A DNA stretch of 64,000 bases from Pythium myriotylum (lineage: Eukaryota; Oomycota; Peronosporomycetes; Pythiales; Pythiaceae), in the NCBI GenBank assembly GCA_023091665.1, contig JALJCQ010000006.1, forward strand, positions 124,001 to 188,000, given 5' to 3'. Positions within the stretch are counted from its first letter, which is position 1, and each line of letters starts with the position of its first letter. Shown one piece after another: positions 18,706 through 27,701 of the stretch. Below the pieces are notes generated by a model. The model was not told the origin of the DNA. It ran no database searches and saw only the letters and a list, made by a program, of their open reading frames with translations. The translations under genes and the position numbers were made by a program.

Positions 18706-21700
18706 TCACGCGTGTGTGAACGGCCGCTGGCGGATCTTGGACTTGGGCGACGACGCCGTCGTGACGCCCGAGTCGGTGGATGTGCTGAACGGGCGTCGTC
18801 GGCGTCGCATGCTCGCGAGCCGCACGGCCACGGCCAGCACCACGACCACCAACACGACGCAGCCGACCATGGCGCCGATCGCGAGGCTCGACATGGTCGC
18901 GGTCGTGGTCTGCTCGGCGCCGACGTGGGCCACTTCCTCGCCGTTCTGCCACGCCGTCACAGCTTGCAGCTTCGCCGACCGGATGCGCGTCATGCCGTTG
19001 TCCTTGAGGATCGCGACAAAGCGATCGGCCGATTCGTCCGTGTTGTTGCCCTGGTACACACCCATGAACTTCTCAAAGGCCGAGACGCTCGCGTTCGTCG
19101 TGATGTACACGTGCACTTGCGTAGCGCCCCATTGGTACCGCTCAAGCTCGGCGTCGGTGGTCACCGAGCGGATCTCGACGCCGACGTCTGTGCTGTCGAC
19201 CGGCTCGGGCGCCGTTGTCTCGTTCGTCGCGTTCTCGCCTTCAAAGTCCATCGCTGTCGTCTGCACTGTCTCTGTGATGAACTGACGCAGCCCCTTGGTG
19301 AAGGCGTCGGCGACAATGTCGTTGAACGTGCCAGCCGTGTAGCCTTCGACGTCGACGACAAGCTCGAGGAAGTTCTCGGGCTTGAGCAGGCTCAGGCATC
19401 GGTCACTGCCACCTTCGGACGAGAAGCCGCTCGCACACTCCTGGCACGATGAGAGGCCACCCGTGCACGAACTGCCCTTCTCACACTCGCACGGGATGCA
19501 CTGCGTCGAGCCACCTGTCGAGTAAAAGCCTTCGCCGCAGACGACGCAGTCGGCCTCGCTCGTCGTCGCTCCCGAAGGTGCTGCGCTGCCGCGTGGACAC
19601 ATCGAGTGTTTGCACTGATCCGAGCCGCCCGTGGAGTAGAAGCCTGCTTGGCACACCGTGCACTGTCGGTCGGGTACGTCGGCACCCGAGGGCGACGCAT
19701 GGCCCGGGGGACAGGTCGTGGGCTTGCACACGTCGTGGCCGCCGGCCGAGTAGAAACCTGCGTCGCAGAGCTTGCACGAGCCTGTCTCGGTCGTCGCACC
19801 GCGTTCGTCGGACGCCGAGCCTGGCGCGCATTGCGTTGGCATGCACACGTTGCTACCGCCCGCTGAGAAGTAGCCGGCGTCACAGATCACACAGCTGCCG
19901 TTGGCCGTGCTGGCGCCGTCCAACGATCCGAAACCCGGGGCACAGGTCGCCTCAGCGCACTGTTCGTCTCCGCCGGGGCTGAAAAAGCCCGCTGAGCAGA
20001 TCACACACGACTCGCTCACGCTTGAAGCACCAGGCGGCGACGCGTAGCCGGGCTCGCACTGCGTCGGGCCTTCGCACGGCATGGTCTTGCCTTCTGAGTA
20101 CGTGCCGCCCGGACAGAGCAGACAGTCTTCGGTCTGGTGCGTCGCGCCTTCTTGAGCCGCGTAGCCGGGCGCACACACGACGTCCTGGCACTGGTCCGCT
20201 CCGCCCGTGCTGAACTGGCCGGCGTGGCAGAGCTTGCACTCCTGGTTCTCGTGGGACGCACCGCTTGTCGAGGCGTAGCCTGGCTCACACGTCGTCGGCA
20301 GACACGCCGTGCCTTCGCCCGGGCTGTACGATCCCGCCGGGCAGACCTCACAGAACGCAAGTGGATCGCTGGCTCCGACTGTCGACGCAGAGCCTGCAGC
20401 ACACGAATCTGGTGCACACTGCGTGTCGTTGCCGTAGCCGAACGTGCCCGACGGGCAGATCGTACACGTGTCGACAGCCGTCACGGCCGCGGTGGTGTTG
20501 GAAGCGTAGCCAGCAGGACAGAGCATCGGCATGCACGGGGAGCTGCCGCCGGGCGAGAACTGGCCAGCGGGACACACTTGGCAGTCGGCCTGCGGGTCCG
20601 TGGCGCCAAGCGTAGCGCCGCTGCCAGCAGGGCACGTCGTGGGCTTGCACTGACCGGCACCGCCCGTGCTGAACATGCCCAGGGGACAGTGCTCGCACTC
20701 AGCCGTGGCGTCGGTGGCGCCCTTGGGGGAGAAGAATCCGGGCTCGCACTGCGTCTCCTCACATTGCGTGTCATTGCCCAGAGAGAAGGAACCGGCCGCG
20801 CAGACTTTGCAGCTCAGCACGGCATCGTGGGCGCCCTTGCCCGCCGCGAAACCCGGCTCGCACTGGGCCATCTTGCACTGCGCGCTGCCGCCCTCGGCGT
20901 AGAAGCCGAGCTCGCACTCGTGGCAGTTTCCTTTCTCAAGCCAATTGCCGTTCTCGTGGGACGCGTACCCGGGCTGGCATTTGGTCGGCTGACACGGGTA
21001 GTTCTCTCCGGGCGAGTACTCGCCTGGTGCGCACATGGTACAGTTGGCCGAGACGTCGGACGCCGCCTCCACCGATCCGTAGCCTTTCTCACACTTGGTC
21101 GGCTTGCAGAGAGCATTTCCTGGTGTGTACGAGCCCGCTGGACACGCCAGGCAGGACGTCGTGGTGTTGGCCTCGCTTCCCTCGGGGGCGAAGAACCCTG
21201 GCGGACAGCTCGCTGGCATACACCGGTTGGAGCCGCCCTCCGAGAAGAGTCCGATGTCACAGCCCGTGCAGTCAGTGGCGTTCTTGGCGATCGGATTGGC
21301 TTCCCAGCCGGCCTCGCACTCGGCCGGGAGACACGTTGGTGCACCGGCGTGCGAGTAAAAGCCTCGTGGGCACGGCTCGCACAACGTCGCGTTGCCCTCG
21401 GACGAGTAGCCCGCTTCGCAGTCAACGCAGGATGCGATCGGGTCGCTCGCGCCTTCTAGCGCGTACTTGCCAGCAGGGCATTGCACTGGCTTGCACTGGG
21501 TCTCACCGCCGTAGCTGTAGGTGCCTGCTGGACAGATCGTGCAGGTCGCATTCGGATCGAAGCTCGCGTGGGCAGTCGACGAGTAACCGGGCGCACACGA
21601 CATGATGTGGCACTGGCTCGAGTTGCCAACGCTCCAGAAGCCTGGGCCGCATGGATGGCAATCTTTCTTGGGCCCGCGTGCACCGGCTTTGGCTGCGTAG

Positions 21701-23628
21701 CCTGGCTTGCACGTTGCTTCTTCGCAGACGCTCTGGCCACCGAGCGAGTAGTAACCTTGTGGGCACTGCTCGCAGCTCTCGGTGTAGTTAGAGGCTCCAG
21801 CGGGCGCCGAGTATCCTTTCGGGCAGTTCACGGGCGCGCAGAAGGCGTTGCCGCCGGGGCTGAAGAAGCCTTGGGGGCAGAGAGCACAGTCATCGACTGA
21901 GAGCGCGTTCCAGACGGGCTCAAAGCCGGCGTCGCACTCGAGATCGAGACATTCGTCGAAGTTGTCGCTCGAGTATGTGCCGTTGGCGCACTGGAGACAC
22001 GTGCCGTTGCCGCCGAGCGAGTAGAAAGTCGCGTTACAGGAGACGCAGTCGTCCGTGATGTGGGTCGCGCCAGGATAGGCCATCGAGCCCGGTGCACAAT
22101 CCACCGACTCGCAGAACATGCCTTCACCGTCCGAGTAAGTGCCCGCGGGACACAGCACGCAGCCGCTGCCGTCGTCCGTGGGTTCGTAGCCGGCGTCACA
22201 GAGCGGGAACTGGCAGAGCGACGAATTACCAAGTGAGAACATGCCGCGCTCGCACGGTTGGCACGAGTCGAGCGCGTTGGTCGCGTTCGGACTCGGCTCG
22301 AAGCCCTCGGGACACTGCGTCGGCTCGCAGAGCTCCACGCCGCCCGCCGAGAAGAAGCCGATGCCGCAGACAGCACAGTCGGTCGCGTTGGCGGCAGGCC
22401 AGTTGGGTGATGACCCGGTCGGGCACTGGATCTCGTGGCACTGGTCGTCACCGCCGGCCGAGTAGTTGCCGAACGCGCACTGGGAGCACTGGTCCGTGGG
22501 CGACGTGGCACCAACGGCGGCGGCGAATCCAGGCTCACACGTGGCCTTGACACACGCGCTGGCGCCGGCGTCGTGCTTGCGGTCTTTGCGAGCGTAGTGG
22601 CCCGCTGCACAGAGCGAGCAGGACGTGGCGTTGCCTCCAACTGAGACGGTTCCGTCGGGGCAAGCGACGCAGTCGGTAACGTTCACAGCGCCGAGCTTGG
22701 CGATGGTGCCGAAGGGACAGTCGATGGGCTCGCACGTGGCGTTGCCGCCGCCGAGCGAGAAGGTTCCAAGCGGACAAACGTTGCAGTCGTCGCCGCGCGT
22801 CGCGAGCGGGTGTGGGTAGTGGCCTGGCGCACACGTAAGGCTATCACACGCCGCCGCGCCGCCTGGAGAGTAGGCGCCCACATCACACGGTGAGCAGTCG
22901 GTCGCGTTCACGGCTTCATACCTGGGTTCCGTGCCGGCGGGGCACTCGAGTGGGTGGCAGTGGGGCGAGCCTTCAGGGGCGTACTTGCCGTAGGCACACT
23001 TGTGGCACTGGTCGCTATTGCCTGACGAGAAATGGCCTGCGGGACATGGTTCGCAGCTGTCGGTGGCCGTCACAGCGGCGACTTTGGTGCTGGCCGAGCC
23101 AGCCGGACACGCGCAGGGCTTGCAAAGGTCGGGGCCGGCGGCGTCGCTGAAGAAGCCGGGTGTGCACTCGGTGCAGTCGTCCGGGGCCTCGGCGTGGAGC
23201 TCGGGCATGTGGCCTGCAGGGCAGACGACCGGGTACTCGCAGCTCTCCATCTTGCCGTTGGACCACGTGCCGTAGACGCACTCGCTGCAGCCAGGCATCG
23301 AGTCGTTGTAGAAAAAGCTCGGCGAGCACCAAAACTGCTTGTCGACGACCTCGACCACGGGGCCGTCGGCGCTGCGGTCGCTCTCGCTGGAGGCCTCGCT
23401 GCCGATTGCACTGGCGTCGCTCTTGTCAAACGACACATCGTCACGAGCGCTGCTCTCGTCGCTGGCGAGCAGATCGTCCGTGGGGGTAGAGACGTGGCTG
23501 GCCGAGTGCACGTGGGCTACGACGGTCGCGTCGTCGAGCTCGACGTCGGCAAAGCCGATCGCGCCCGAGGCGACGGCGCGGAGCTGCAGGCTGAGCAGCA
23601 GCGCGCCGGCGGAGAGCAGCACGCGCAT
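18706..23628 (-). CDS. Large receptor-like type I membrane protein with about 30 GCC2/GCC3-type cysteine-rich repeats
   Basis: A single exon of 1640 residues. Residues 1-22 are a signal peptide (VLLSAGALLLSLQLRAVASG). From about residue 75 to 1385 there are roughly thirty repeats of about 45 residues, each of the form C-x2-C-xxGxxSxGG-xxxC-x4-C-xxGxxxxxGA-xxxxxC, typical of the ephrin-receptor-like/GCC2_GCC3 fold. Many carry N-x-S/T sites (GNSS, NATDC). A Cys-poor juxtamembrane region of about 170 residues follows (from FLELVVDVEG). Near residue 1580 one transmembrane helix (VGCVVLVVVVLAVAVRL) precedes a basic tail of about 40 residues (RRRRRPFSTSTDSG). There is no kinase or other cytosolic enzyme. 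It is probably a surface adhesion or sensing protein; the ligand is unknown. Confidence 0.85.
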   Translation of the reverse strand: MRVLLSAGALLLSLQLRAVASGAIGFADVELDDATVVAHVHSASHVSTPTDDLLASDESSARDDVSFDKSDASAIGSEASSESDRSADGPVVEVVDKQFWCSPSFFYNDSMPGCSECVYGTWSNGKMESCEYPVVCPAGHMPELHAEAPDDCTECTPGFFSDAAGPDLCKPCACPAGSASTKVAAVTATDSCEPCPAGHFSSGNSDQCHKCAYGKYAPEGSPHCHPLECPAGTEPRYEAVNATDCSPCDVGAYSPGGAAACDSLTCAPGHYPHPLATRGDDCNVCPLGTFSLGGGNATCEPIDCPFGTIAKLGAVNVTDCVACPDGTVSVGGNATSCSLCAAGHYARKDRKHDAGASACVKATCEPGFAAAVGATSPTDQCSQCAFGNYSAGGDDQCHEIQCPTGSSPNWPAANATDCAVCGIGFFSAGGVELCEPTQCPEGFEPSPNATNALDSCQPCERGMFSLGNSSLCQFPLCDAGYEPTDDGSGCVLCPAGTYSDGEGMFCESVDCAPGSMAYPGATHITDDCVSCNATFYSLGGNGTCLQCANGTYSSDNFDECLDLECDAGFEPVWNALSVDDCALCPQGFFSPGGNAFCAPVNCPKGYSAPAGASNYTESCEQCPQGYYSLGGQSVCEEATCKPGYAAKAGARGPKKDCHPCGPGFWSVGNSSQCHIMSCAPGYSSTAHASFDPNATCTICPAGTYSYGGETQCKPVQCPAGKYALEGASDPIASCVDCEAGYSSEGNATLCEPCPRGFYSHAGAPTCLPAECEAGWEANPIAKNATDCTGCDIGLFSEGGSNRCMPASCPPGFFAPEGSEANTTTSCLACPAGSYTPGNALCKPTKCEKGYGSVEAASDVSANCTMCAPGEYSPGENYPCQPTKCQPGYASHENGNWLEKGNCHECELGFYAEGGSAQCKMAQCEPGFAAGKGAHDAVLSCKVCAAGSFSLGNDTQCEETQCEPGFFSPKGATDATAECEHCPLGMFSTGGAGQCKPTTCPAGSGATLGATDPQADCQVCPAGQFSPGGSSPCMPMLCPAGYASNTTAAVTAVDTCTICPSGTFGYGNDTQCAPDSCAAGSASTVGASDPLAFCEVCPAGSYSPGEGTACLPTTCEPGYASTSGASHENQECKLCHAGQFSTGGADQCQDVVCAPGYAAQEGATHQTEDCLLCPGGTYSEGKTMPCEGPTQCEPGYASPPGASSVSESCVICSAGFFSPGGDEQCAEATCAPGFGSLDGASTANGSCVICDAGYFSAGGSNVCMPTQCAPGSASDERGATTETGSCKLCDAGFYSAGGHDVCKPTTCPPGHASPSGADVPDRQCTVCQAGFYSTGGSDQCKHSMCPRGSAAPSGATTSEADCVVCGEGFYSTGGSTQCIPCECEKGSSCTGGLSSCQECASGFSSEGGSDRCLSLLKPENFLELVVDVEGYTAGTFNDIVADAFTKGLRQFITETVQTTAMDFEGENATNETTAPEPVDSTDVGVEIRSVTTDAELERYQWGATQVHVYITTNASVSAFEKFMGVYQGNNTDESADRFVAILKDNGMTRIRSAKLQAVTAWQNGEEVAHVGAEQTTTATMSSLAIGAMVGCVVLVVVVLAVAVRLASMRRRRRPFSTSTDSGVTTASSPKSKIRQRPFTHA

Positions 23629-24471
23629 GGAGGCTCGGGAGGTCGCTCGGTTGATGGAAATCGGCGAATGGCGCGAGATAAGTGAGACCTTGGGGTGCTG
23701 CGAGGGGGTTTCTCGCGCTCATGATGCCGGGCCGTTTCGAGGCCATCGGTTACTGCCATTGACACGCGAGTGATGCGCGCGACGGTGCAGCGGGGCTCAA
23801 TAATGGCGAGAGACGAGAGAGGAGAGAGAGTTGGTCAAGAGCGTGGATGGTGCTCACACGTCGCATACAGCTCTAGCCGTTACCGGTGGCTGCATTTTTA
23901 GACGCGCATTGACGCGGAGGTTAGACCTGGCGATAGGTCCGATTTAGACGCGGGAGTTGGTGCACGTGCGACGGCGCAAACTGCGACCCGCGACGACGCA
24001 GAGTCGCCACGCGACGGCGGCCGATGCGCGCGAGCGAGCGAGAGACGCGCCGTCGCTTGCGCGCTATTCCGAGCCACGCGAACGCGAGGGCCACTCGCGG
24101 CGACGCGCGAGCGAGGGTCTAACCTGCGCGGTTAGACTCGCGTTGGAACCTGTGTTGGGAACTCATGCCATTCGGGTGGAGAACCCCCGCGCTTCGTCTC
24201 CATACTGGCGGTTTTATGTGCCGTTTGATTTCGCGCGCCGATTACGCCATTCGCTCTTTTATGGATTTTTTCGTAGTTTCGACACCTGTAATCGCCTCGT
24301 GTCTGGGTTTAGACGCGCGATATTATCCCTCCCGTCAACTCCTCGTCCGGCTCGGTAAGTTCAAGTGTTTCCGGTCTCCCATCCCTTTTACCACCAATCA
24401 TATCCCATCATTCCCCTTTTCCACCAATCACATCTCTCCATCCTCCCTTTTCCACCAATCCCCTTCTCTCC
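23629..24471. other. Divergent promoter region with TTAGACGC motifs
   Basis: 843 bases between the Cys-rich receptor-like gene and the bHLH gene. TTAGACGC occurs at 23898-23905, 23944-23951 and 24309-24316, with near-matches around 23921 and 24131. The right end holds three CCAAT-containing repeats (separate entry). No coding sequence is convincing; the 133-codon frame at 23957-24358 has no recognisable content. Confidence 0.5.
24383..24460 (+). promoter_or_regulatory. Threefold repeat of a CCAAT-box unit
   Basis: The unit CCCTTTTCCACCAATCA is present three times at a spacing of about 30 bases (24383-24400 with one variation, 24413-24430, 24445-24460). Each copy contains CCAAT, the NF-Y/HAP binding pentamer. 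The spacer TCTCTCCAT also repeats, and its last copy runs into the start codon at 24472. It is probably a promoter or leader element of the bHLH gene. Confidence 0.65.
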
Positions 24472-26476
24472 ATGGACCCTCGAAGGGCCTTCATGCTGGC
24501 TGATTCGACGTCGAGCTCTCTCCTCCCACGGTGCGTCAGGCAGACGGGAAGAAGCGCGGCGATGGAAGGCGTGGCGACGCCCTCGGACGTGGGCGCCGTC
24601 TGGGCGGCGCTGCAGCACGAGCCGCGAGCCGAGTCGGCGGCGTCTCGCTCGTTCCGGCTCGACGACGACGACGAGGACGAGGAAGACGAGGACGACAGCA
24701 TGGAGGACGACGAGGCCGCGCCCGTGATGCCGCAGCGCGTGGGCGGCGGGCTGCTGCCGTCGACGTTCTACGCGACCAGCGGACTGCCCGACGTCGTGCC
24801 GGCGTTCCTGCTGACGAACAAGCCGCCGTTCGGCGAGTCGACTGCCGCGTCGTCGTCCGAGCTCTTCTTGGACGAGATTTTGAGGTCTCACGATGATTCG
24901 CTCGCGGCGCATCTCGCAGCCAATGGCCAGGGAGCTGGCGACGTGGGCAACACGCGGCTCACGGCCGAGCGCCTGTCGCAGCTCGAAGACAACTACGAGC
25001 GCAAGAAGAAGCGCGCCAAGATCAACCGCCGCGACCTCAACTCGCGCTTCCAAGAGCTCATGGACTTGCTCCAGCTCAAGGAAGACCGCAAGCTCAACCG
25101 CGCCAAGGTGCTCGAGAAGGCCATCGAGCAGATCCAGAAGCTCACGGACGAGCTCAAGCTCGCCAAGCTCCAGCTGAGCCAGCGAGGACAGAACCCCCTC
25201 GCACTGCCGCCGCCGGGCTTTGCTGCCGCGGCGGCGAGCTTCAACGGCGGTGCGCGAGGCCCACCGCCCATGCAGATGCCCATGCCGCTGCCCCAGTGGA
25301 CGCCCGGCGCTGCCGGCGTCATGCCGCCGTCGGCGCTCAACATGGCGTCGCCGATGATGTGGATGCCCATGATGCCGAGCCAGCAACGCGGCGCGGCGAC
25401 TCGCCCGGCGTCGGCGCGTACCAAGGCGACCAAGACCACGCGAGCCGTGGCGACGACCACGAGAACCGTGAGCATGCAGACCCAGACGTCGCCCGAGAAG
25501 CCCTCGAGGGCCGAGAGAAGCGTTCGACGGCCAGGGCTCAAGCGTGGGCGGGAGTGCGAGACGACGACGACGACGACGACGATGACCTCGGCCTCGCTCG
25601 CGTGGGTCGCGCAGGAGATCCCGGCGCTGCTGGAGCTCTGCGACGCGTGGACGCTGAGCCAGCTCATGGGCACGTCGCACGACCTGCGCACGGCCGCGTG
25701 TCGTGACAGTCTGTGGCAACGACTCTGTGAGCGGCGCTGGCATCTCGGTGGACCGGAGACGCCGGCTCGTGCGGTCGCTGCGAACGACTCGCTCTCGATG
25801 TGGAAGCAGCTCCACGCTGTGAACGAGATGCCGCGCTGTGTCTGCGTCACGGGCACGACTCTCCACTTTGCTGCTGGCCGCGTGGGCGCCGTGGGTCTCT
25901 GGGCGTCGCTCGTGCGTCGCTCGAACGGGCGAACGACACGGACGGTGCTCGTGGACGGCAAGGCCGTCGTGCGGCAGGTCGTGGAGCTCAACGTGCTGGT
26001 GCAGAACCTCCACACGAGCGCCTCGCTGCGTCTCACGGACCAGCTCCGCGTCGTCGCGTCGGGTTCCTCGTCGCCCTCGGGCTTCCAGCTCATCACGTCC
26101 GACTCGCGCGCGCACCTCATGCCGCATCTCGTGACGGTCAACGACGTGCCGAGCGGCTCGACCAACGTCGACGCCGTCGAGCTCTTCCACAACGACTTTT
26201 GCGTGCTCAGCGTCTTCGTCGAGTGCGACGGACTCGACCTCGAGCAGCAATTTCTCGAACGGTGCGTGCCGTGCTTGGGTCGAGATTCTTGTCCTTGTGG
26301 TGATCCTTAACCTCTTTCTTTCTCTCTTGCGTGCTTTCTGTAGCGTGGACGGCGTGACGATGGCCTGCGAGCTCTGGAGTCGAGGCCACGTGACGCGGAT
26401 CGTGCAAGTGGCGGCGCACGCGACCGAGCGCAAGCGCGCGCTGCTCGCCGAGGTCTACGGCGACAAGTCTGTGTAA
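24472..26476 (+). CDS. bHLH domain protein fused to an F-box-like domain
   Basis: Two exons, 24472-26261 and 26344-26476, give 640 residues. The 82-bp intron (GTGCGT...TGTAG) has a CTTAAC branch-point-like site. A later in-frame ATG at 24562 would remove 30 residues. Residues about 173-228 form a basic helix-loop-helix (ERKKKRAKINRRDLNSRFQE, then a loop, then NRAKVLEKAIEQIQKL). A Pro/Met-rich linker and a Thr/Arg-rich low-complexity stretch follow. Residues about 375-425 (IPALLELCDAWTLSQLM, then SLWQRLCERRW) look like an F-box, followed by about 200 residues of unknown fold. bHLH proteins bind E-box DNA as dimers; F-box proteins recruit targets to SCF ligases. The open frame is continuous, so this is either a true fusion or two genes joined in frame. 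Confidence 0.75.
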
Positions 26477-26549
26477 CACTGTCAAGGCAAACGTACTCTC
26501 TGGAATGCAAAACCAACCTGCTCGCTCGTATTGGGAACTACTATATGCT

Positions 26550-27524
26550 TTACTCGTCTTTCTCGTCCGTCGAGGAGGAGGGCGGTGGCGGCGGCGCCGT
26601 CGGCTGTGCGTTCGCGTGGATCTCGTCGCGCCGGTCGAAGCAGTACTTTTGCAGGTAGAACCGCCGCTCGTCGTCGTCCATGTAGATAAAGGCCTGCGAG
26701 TTGGCGTCCGGCACGAGGAACCGCTTGGCGTCCACGCGGTCTTCGAGCGGGAGGTTGAGCTTGGCGAGGTGCCGCAGCGCCGCCGGGTAGTGCGAGATGC
26801 TCACGACGGCGCCCGAGGCCTGCCCCGGCGACGTCGGCGACGAGCCCGAGGCTGTGCGACGCCGTACGTTGCGTCCATTGGTCGTCGTCGTCGTCGTCGA
26901 ACCAGCAGCAGCAGCAGCAGCAGCGTTGGCCGCTTGGAACTCGTCGTTGCGCTGGCGACTGAGCGCGACGAGCGGCGAGACGTCGGCGGCCGAGGGCGGC
27001 GGCGTCGAGCGTGGCCGGCCGGGCTTTCTTCTCGGCGGGAGCTGAGACGAAAGCTCGGGACTCGGGTCGTCGCTCTGCTCTTCGTCGAGGTCTTCTCCTT
27101 GGAGCTTGAGACAGGCGGCCATCTCTTCGTAAAAGGCAAAGGGCTTCTTGCGCCACTTGCGCAGCATCGGGTTGGCCTTGATGAACGCGACCCAGTCGTC
27201 GACCGACTCGAGCTGGCCGGCGCGCTGCGCCTTGAGCACGAGGTGGTAGTCCTTGCACTGCATGCGCAGGTTGGCCATGCGGTTGTGGAGCACGCGCGCG
27301 CAGTCGGCGGGCGGCTGCACCTCGCGGTTGAACGCGTCGAGCAGGATCTCCCACTCGCTCGCCGTCACGCGGCGCTTGTACTCGGGCTTGGGCTCCACGA
27401 GCTCGCGCACGAGCCGGATCAGCACGCGCGTGCGCTCCAGGTCGCCGCTCCACGAGTAGCGCGCCGCGCCCAGCGCCCCGCGCGGCTCCTCGTCCTCGTC
27501 GCTCGTCGCGCGCCGCGTCGCCAT
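26550..27524 (-). CDS. Myb/SANT-like DNA-binding protein with AT-hook
   Basis: A single exon of 324 residues from the ATG at 27524. Residues about 25-145 form a helical domain rich in Trp/Phe (SEWEILLDAFNRE, MANLRMQCKDYHLVLKAQ, NPMLRKWRKKPFAFYEEM) that resembles the Myb/SANT-like (Myb_DNA-bind_3, trihelix-related) fold of plants and some transposases. RRKPGRPRS near residue 172 is an AT-hook, a minor-groove binder. The Thr/Ala-rich middle is low complexity, and the C-terminus has a conserved-looking block (FIYMDDDERRFYLQKYCFDR) before a Pro/Ser-rich end. It is probably a nuclear DNA-binding protein. It diverges from the Cdt2 gene with 177 bases between the starts. Confidence 0.65.
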   Translation of the reverse strand: MATRRATSDEDEEPRGALGAARYSWSGDLERTRVLIRLVRELVEPKPEYKRRVTASEWEILLDAFNREVQPPADCARVLHNRMANLRMQCKDYHLVLKAQRAGQLESVDDWVAFIKANPMLRKWRKKPFAFYEEMAACLKLQGEDLDEEQSDDPSPELSSQLPPRRKPGRPRSTPPPSAADVSPLVALSRQRNDEFQAANAAAAAAAGSTTTTTTNGRNVRRRTASGSSPTSPGQASGAVVSISHYPAALRHLAKLNLPLEDRVDAKRFLVPDANSQAFIYMDDDERRFYLQKYCFDRRDEIHANAQPTAPPPPPSSSTDEKDE

Positions 27525-27701
27525 GGAGAGAGCTAGCGAAGGGAAGAGTATACAACTACTACCTTCTTGAGCTCCAAGCGAATATGAGGTTTGTAACGGA
27601 TACCCCGTCCATACAGTTGCTGAGTCAAGTGTGTTTGTAACGGATACAGATGTGGTCCACACGAACGCTGGCTTTTTATATCAGCCCCGCGTGGAAGGTG
27701 A
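27525..27701. promoter_or_regulatory. Bidirectional promoter with a 15-bp direct repeat containing TAACGG
   Basis: 177 bases separate two divergent start codons. The 15-mer GTTTGTAACGGATAC occurs exactly twice, at 27589-27603 and 27633-27647. Its core AACGG is the core of the plant MSA element and of Myb-binding sites (TAACGG). TTTTTATATCAG at about 27674-27685 resembles a TATA element for the rightward gene. Confidence 0.6.

Noticed and set aside
18706..23628. EGF or laminin repeats
   Set aside because: The cysteine spacing and GxxSxGG pattern fit GCC2/GCC3-type modules rather than six-cysteine EGF domains.
24388..26433. 681-codon minus-strand open frame opposite the bHLH/F-box gene
   Set aside because: It lies antisense to a gene with two recognisable domains, has Arg/His-rich arbitrary composition, and reflects high GC at third positions.
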